Shown here piece by piece: positions 4,232 to 6,783 of a stretch of 6,783 nucleotides of DNA. Origin of the DNA: an uncultured Rubrobacteraceae bacterium (GTDB taxonomy: Bacteria > Actinomycetota > Rubrobacteria > Rubrobacterales > Rubrobacteraceae). Position numbers and translations under genes: made by a program. Below the pieces are notes generated by a model, which was not told where the DNA came from, did not search any database, and worked only from the letters and a program-made list of their open reading frames with translations. The stretch spans positions 1 to 6,783 of the forward strand of contig CADCVI010000161.1 in assembly GCA_902806105.1 (NCBI GenBank). Direction: 5' to 3'. Position 1 is the stretch's first letter. Each line of letters starts with the position of its first letter.

Positions 4232-6783
4232 TTGAGGATCTCGCAGCGCAGCATAGAAGACGTGCGCGAGGCCGCGAACATCGTCGAGGTCGTCTCCGAG
4301 TTTACGGCCGTGCGCCGCCAGGGTGCCCGCTTCTCGGGCCTCTGCCCCTACCCGGACCACCAGGAGAAAACTCCCTCCTTCAGCGTCTCCCCCGACAGGG
4401 GCTTCTACTACTGTTTTGGCTGCCTGGAGGCCAACGAGCGCATCTGGACTTCGAGGGGTCTCATACCCATCGCCGCGGCCGAGCCGGGCGACGAGGTGAT
4501 CGGGCTCAACGGACGCCGGGAGACCATTACCGACAAATGGTTCAAGTCGGGGCCCACCGTGAAGATCCGCACCGGGGCGGCGAAGGAGGGCATCGAGCTT
4601 ACGCCGGACCACACATGCCTCTACGTCTCACGCGAGGAAGCGCTACGCGCTCTCTCCGGCGTCCATCTCAGAAGCTCCGGCGCGAAGAAGATGCGATTCT
4701 CTCAAAAGCTTCGACGGGTGGACTCCGATGTACAAATCGCCGTCGGACCCGCCTCAGATATCCGGGAGGGCGACTTCTGGCTTTACCCCGTGATCCCGGA
4801 CGCCGAGCGCAGCGACTCACCGCTGCCCGGTGAGCGCGTGATCAAGTCTTATACGAAGGGCCCCCGCACTCCCAGGATCATCGACCTGCCGGTCAACCCC
4901 AGGACGGCCTGGCTATACGGTGTCTGGCTGGCCGAGGGTTCCCTCTACCGGGGCGGCGTCAAGTGGAGCTTCGGCGCCCACGAAGAGGGAACCTTGGCTA
5001 AAAAGGTGGTTCGCGTGCTCGAGGAGGAGTTCGGCCGGCAGGCCAGCACATTCTCCCGCCAGGAGCGAAACTTGTGCGAGGTGGCTTGCTCCAGTACAGA
5101 CCTCTCCAGACTCTTCGGACACTGGTTTGGAAGCGGCTGCGAGCACAAACGGGTACCGTTCGAGACGCTGCACTGGTCGCGTGAATGCCAGGACGCCCTG
5201 ATCGACGGGTACCTCGAGGGCGACGGCCATTTCGCGGGTGGGATCACCTCGGCCGCATCGGTTTCGGAAGAGCTGGCCTACGGTATCTTTGCGCTCTGTA
5301 TTCAAGCCGGACGTGTGTGCTCTTCTTCCAGCCTACCTGCCCGGACGGGCAACGACGGCGTGCAACGCAGGAAATGCTACCTCGTACACGTTTTGAGCAA
5401 GGAGTCCCTCAAAGGCTTCTTCGCTAACATAGACGGGGTTGATTACTTCCTCTCGGTGGTGCAGCGGGTCGGAGAGTCTCGGGACAAGCCCACGACGGTG
5501 GTGGACATAACCACCACGGGTTCGCACTCGTTTCTGACCAAGATGGGCGTTACCCACAACTGCCAGCGCGGCGGCGACGCCATCAAGCTCCTGATGGATC
5601 TGAAGGGCCTGGACTTTGCCGAGGCCGTCTCTTACCTGGCGGACCGCTCGGGGGTCGAGCTGGAGTTCGAGGGCGGGGGAGATGCCGACGCCGCAAAGAA
5701 ACGCGCCGGCCGGCGACGTGGGATCTACAGAGCACTCGCCGGCGCCGCCATCTACTACCACAAGTACCTGGTGAAGTCCTCCAGCCCCGAAGCGCGAGAG
5801 GCCCGGGAGTACCTACAGAACCGCGGTCTGGAGCGTTCTACTATAGAAGAATTTCGTTTGGGGTACGCCTTGCGCGGGGGTTCCGGGTTCTTCCAGGCGG
5901 TGAAGAAGCTTGGGATCGAGAGGTCGAGTCTGGAGGCCGCGGGGTTGTTATCGTCGCGGGGAGGGGAGAGGTTTGGGGGTAGGATCACCTTCCCCATCTC
6001 GGACCGGCGGGGCAGGATCGTCGGCTTTGGCGCGCGGGCCATGGGGGACGCCCAGCCGAAGTACCTGAACTCCCCGGAGACGGAGATCTTCAACAAGCGT
6101 GACCTCCTCTACGGTTTCCCGCAGGTCTCGCAGGCGGTAAGCAGGGAGCGGGCGGCCCTGATAGTCGAGGGCTACACGGACGTCCTGATGCTCTACCAGT
6201 CGGGGATAAAGAACGCCGTGGCGACCCTCGGGACCGCGACCACGCCGAGCCACCTCAAGACCCTGAGCGGCTACGTGGACAGGATCTACATGCTCTTCGA
6301 CCCCGACGCTGCGGGGGAGAGGGCGCTGGAGCGGGCCGACGCGACGGTCCAGGAGTTGGAGCGAACGGGCAACACGGACGACGCCGACGCGGCGGTGGAG
6401 GCGACGAGGTTGAAGCTGGACCTGCGCGTACTGCGGCTCTCGGCGGACCCGGCGGACTGGCTGCTGGAGCACTCCGCCGAAGAGTTCAGGGGCATGCTGA
6501 ATTCGCAGGCGATGCCCCTCCTCGAGTACATCTTCCGCCGCAAAGCCGAGTGGGCGCGAGGCGCCGATGCCACCGAAAGGTCCCGGACGCTGCCCGAGAT
6601 CAGGACCCTCATCAAGCGGATCGACGACCCCGTCTTCCACGGGGAGGCCATCCGTCTGGCCGCCGAGACCCTGGGCGTGAGCCCGGAGGTACTGCAGGTG
6701 AAGCGGGGCCGCCCGCCCGTGGAGGCGCCGTCCCGCACGCAGGGCCCCCCCGCCAGGAATCGGGGCCGCCCGCCCGGCTTCGG
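4232..6783 (+). CDS. dnaG: DNA primase DnaG, interrupted by an intein; C-terminus beyond window
   Basis: DnaG makes the RNA primers for replication forks and acts with the replicative helicase DnaB. From TTG 4232 the frame stays open to the window edge (850 codons). The CHC2 zinc finger holds Cys38, His43, Cys61 and a last ligand Cys64 in the spliced protein. That fourth cysteine is split by a 380-residue intein (precursor residues 64-443). The exteins rejoin as FYYCFG-CQRGGDAIKLL, a normal primase sequence. In mature numbering the TOPRIM core follows with Glu266 in EGYTDV and Asp310/Asp312 in DPDAAG, one residue off E. coli Glu265, Asp309 and Asp311. The finger has CPYPDH rather than the common CPFH spacing. 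A proline/arginine-rich linker with two RGRPP motifs (mature 445-449 and 464-468) precedes the helicase-binding domain, which is cut off. The only extein cysteines visible are the three zinc ligands. The gene is divergent from ppc and not co-transcribed with dgt. Confidence 0.95.
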   Translation, partial: MRISQRSIEDVREAANIVEVVSEFTAVRRQGARFSGLCPYPDHQEKTPSFSVSPDRGFYYCFGCLEANERIWTSRGLIPIAAAEPGDEVIGLNGRRETITDKWFKSGPTVKIRTGAAKEGIELTPDHTCLYVSREEALRALSGVHLRSSGAKKMRFSQKLRRVDSDVQIAVGPASDIREGDFWLYPVIPDAERSDSPLPGERVIKSYTKGPRTPRIIDLPVNPRTAWLYGVWLAEGSLYRGGVKWSFGAHEEGTLAKKVVRVLEEEFGRQASTFSRQERNLCEVACSSTDLSRLFGHWFGSGCEHKRVPFETLHWSRECQDALIDGYLEGDGHFAGGITSAASVSEELAYGIFALCIQAGRVCSSSSLPARTGNDGVQRRKCYLVHVLSKESLKGFFANIDGVDYFLSVVQRVGESRDKPTTVVDITTTGSHSFLTKMGVTHNCQRGGDAIKLLMDLKGLDFAEAVSYLADRSGVELEFEGGGDADAAKKRAGRRRGIYRALAGAAIYYHKYLVKSSSPEAREAREYLQNRGLERSTIEEFRLGYALRGGSGFFQAVKKLGIERSSLEAAGLLSSRGGERFGGRITFPISDRRGRIVGFGARAMGDAQPKYLNSPETEIFNKRDLLYGFPQVSQAVSRERAALIVEGYTDVLMLYQSGIKNAVATLGTATTPSHLKTLSGYVDRIYMLFDPDAAGERALERADATVQELERTGNTDDADAAVEATRLKLDLRVLRLSADPADWLLEHSAEEFRGMLNSQAMPLLEYIFRRKAEWARGADATERSRTLPEIRTLIKRIDDPVFHGEAIRLAAETLGVSPEVLQVKRGRPPVEAPSRTQGPPARNRGRPPGF
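4421..5560 (+). mobile_element. DnaG intein with LAGLIDADG homing endonuclease (380 aa)
   Basis: This in-frame protein intron would excise itself after translation, joining the two primase exteins; its endonuclease domain could spread the element into intein-free dnaG alleles. Splicing blocks in intein numbering are: Cys1 with CLEANERIWTSRGLIPI (block A); IELTPDH with Thr61 and His64 (block B, TxxH); VVDITTTGSHSFL (360-372, block F); and GVTHN ending in His379-Asn380 followed by Cys+1 (block G). Two dodecapeptide motifs flank the endonuclease core: WLYGVWLAEGS (164-174, acidic Glu172) and LIDGYLEGDGHF (260-271, Asp268). Both acidic residues are kept, so cutting activity is plausible. The reading frame has no stops or frameshifts. 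Codons such as CGA, CTA, GTA, TCA and AAA are more common here than in the flanking primase. It contains nine cysteines. A split or mini-intein is excluded by the complete contiguous architecture. Confidence 0.95.
6704..6776 (+). repeat. Two 16-bp direct repeats encoding RGRPP in dnaG
   Basis: CGGGGCCGCCCGCCCG occurs identically at 6704-6719 and 6761-6776, in the same reading frame, each encoding RGRPP. RGRP is the core of the AT-hook, a short minor-groove DNA-binding motif. The repeats lie in the proline/arginine-rich linker after the primase catalytic domain. They could have arisen by a small duplication or simply reflect GC-rich low-complexity coding. Confidence 0.6.

Noticed and set aside
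4178..4612. Extension of ppc upstream to 4612, which would overlap dnaG
   Set aside because: The extension is antisense to the conserved DnaG zinc finger and intein start, and PEPC proteins have no such ~145-residue addition.
4424..5557. A free-standing homing endonuclease gene or a group I intron in dnaG
   Set aside because: The frame is continuous with both primase halves and the edges carry protein-splicing residues (Cys1, His-Asn, Cys+1), so this is an intein.

Overview
This is a GC-rich bacterial chromosome segment, most likely actinobacterial. The gene content and codon style (many CGC/CGG/AGG arginine codons, GTG and TTG starts) suggest a Rubrobacter-like deep-branching lineage. That placement is inferred from composition and protein style, not from a database match. 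All recognisable genes are housekeeping genes.

From left to right, the window opens inside the end of recO (recombination mediator) on the + strand. The last four bases of recO overlap the GTG start of a dGTPase-family HD phosphohydrolase gene, so the two look translationally coupled. After a short convergent gap comes a full-length phosphoenolpyruvate carboxylase gene (ppc) on the - strand. It carries all the expected catalytic motifs and the residues equivalent to the E. coli aspartate-inhibition site. A short AT-richer divergent gap, including a 12-bp perfect palindrome over the presumed ppc start codon, separates ppc from dnaG, the replicative primase gene. dnaG starts with TTG on the + strand and runs off the right end without a stop.

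The striking feature is a 380-residue intein embedded in frame in dnaG (4421-5560). It carries complete splicing motifs (Cys1, TxxH, terminal His-Asn, Cys+1) and both halves of a LAGLIDADG homing endonuclease. It sits exactly at the last cysteine of the primase CHC2 zinc finger, so the ligated product has FGC-QRGGDA restored. Removing the 380 residues puts the TOPRIM catalytic residues at 266, 310 and 312, one off the E. coli positions 265, 309 and 311. This is strong internal support for the insertion boundaries.

recO, dgt and dnaG are all DNA-metabolism genes that often lie close together in Gram-positive bacteria. Here ppc, a carbon-metabolism gene, is wedged between dgt and dnaG in the opposite orientation, so dnaG must have its own promoter in the ppc/dnaG gap. 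I see no tRNA, rRNA, CRISPR array or transposon.
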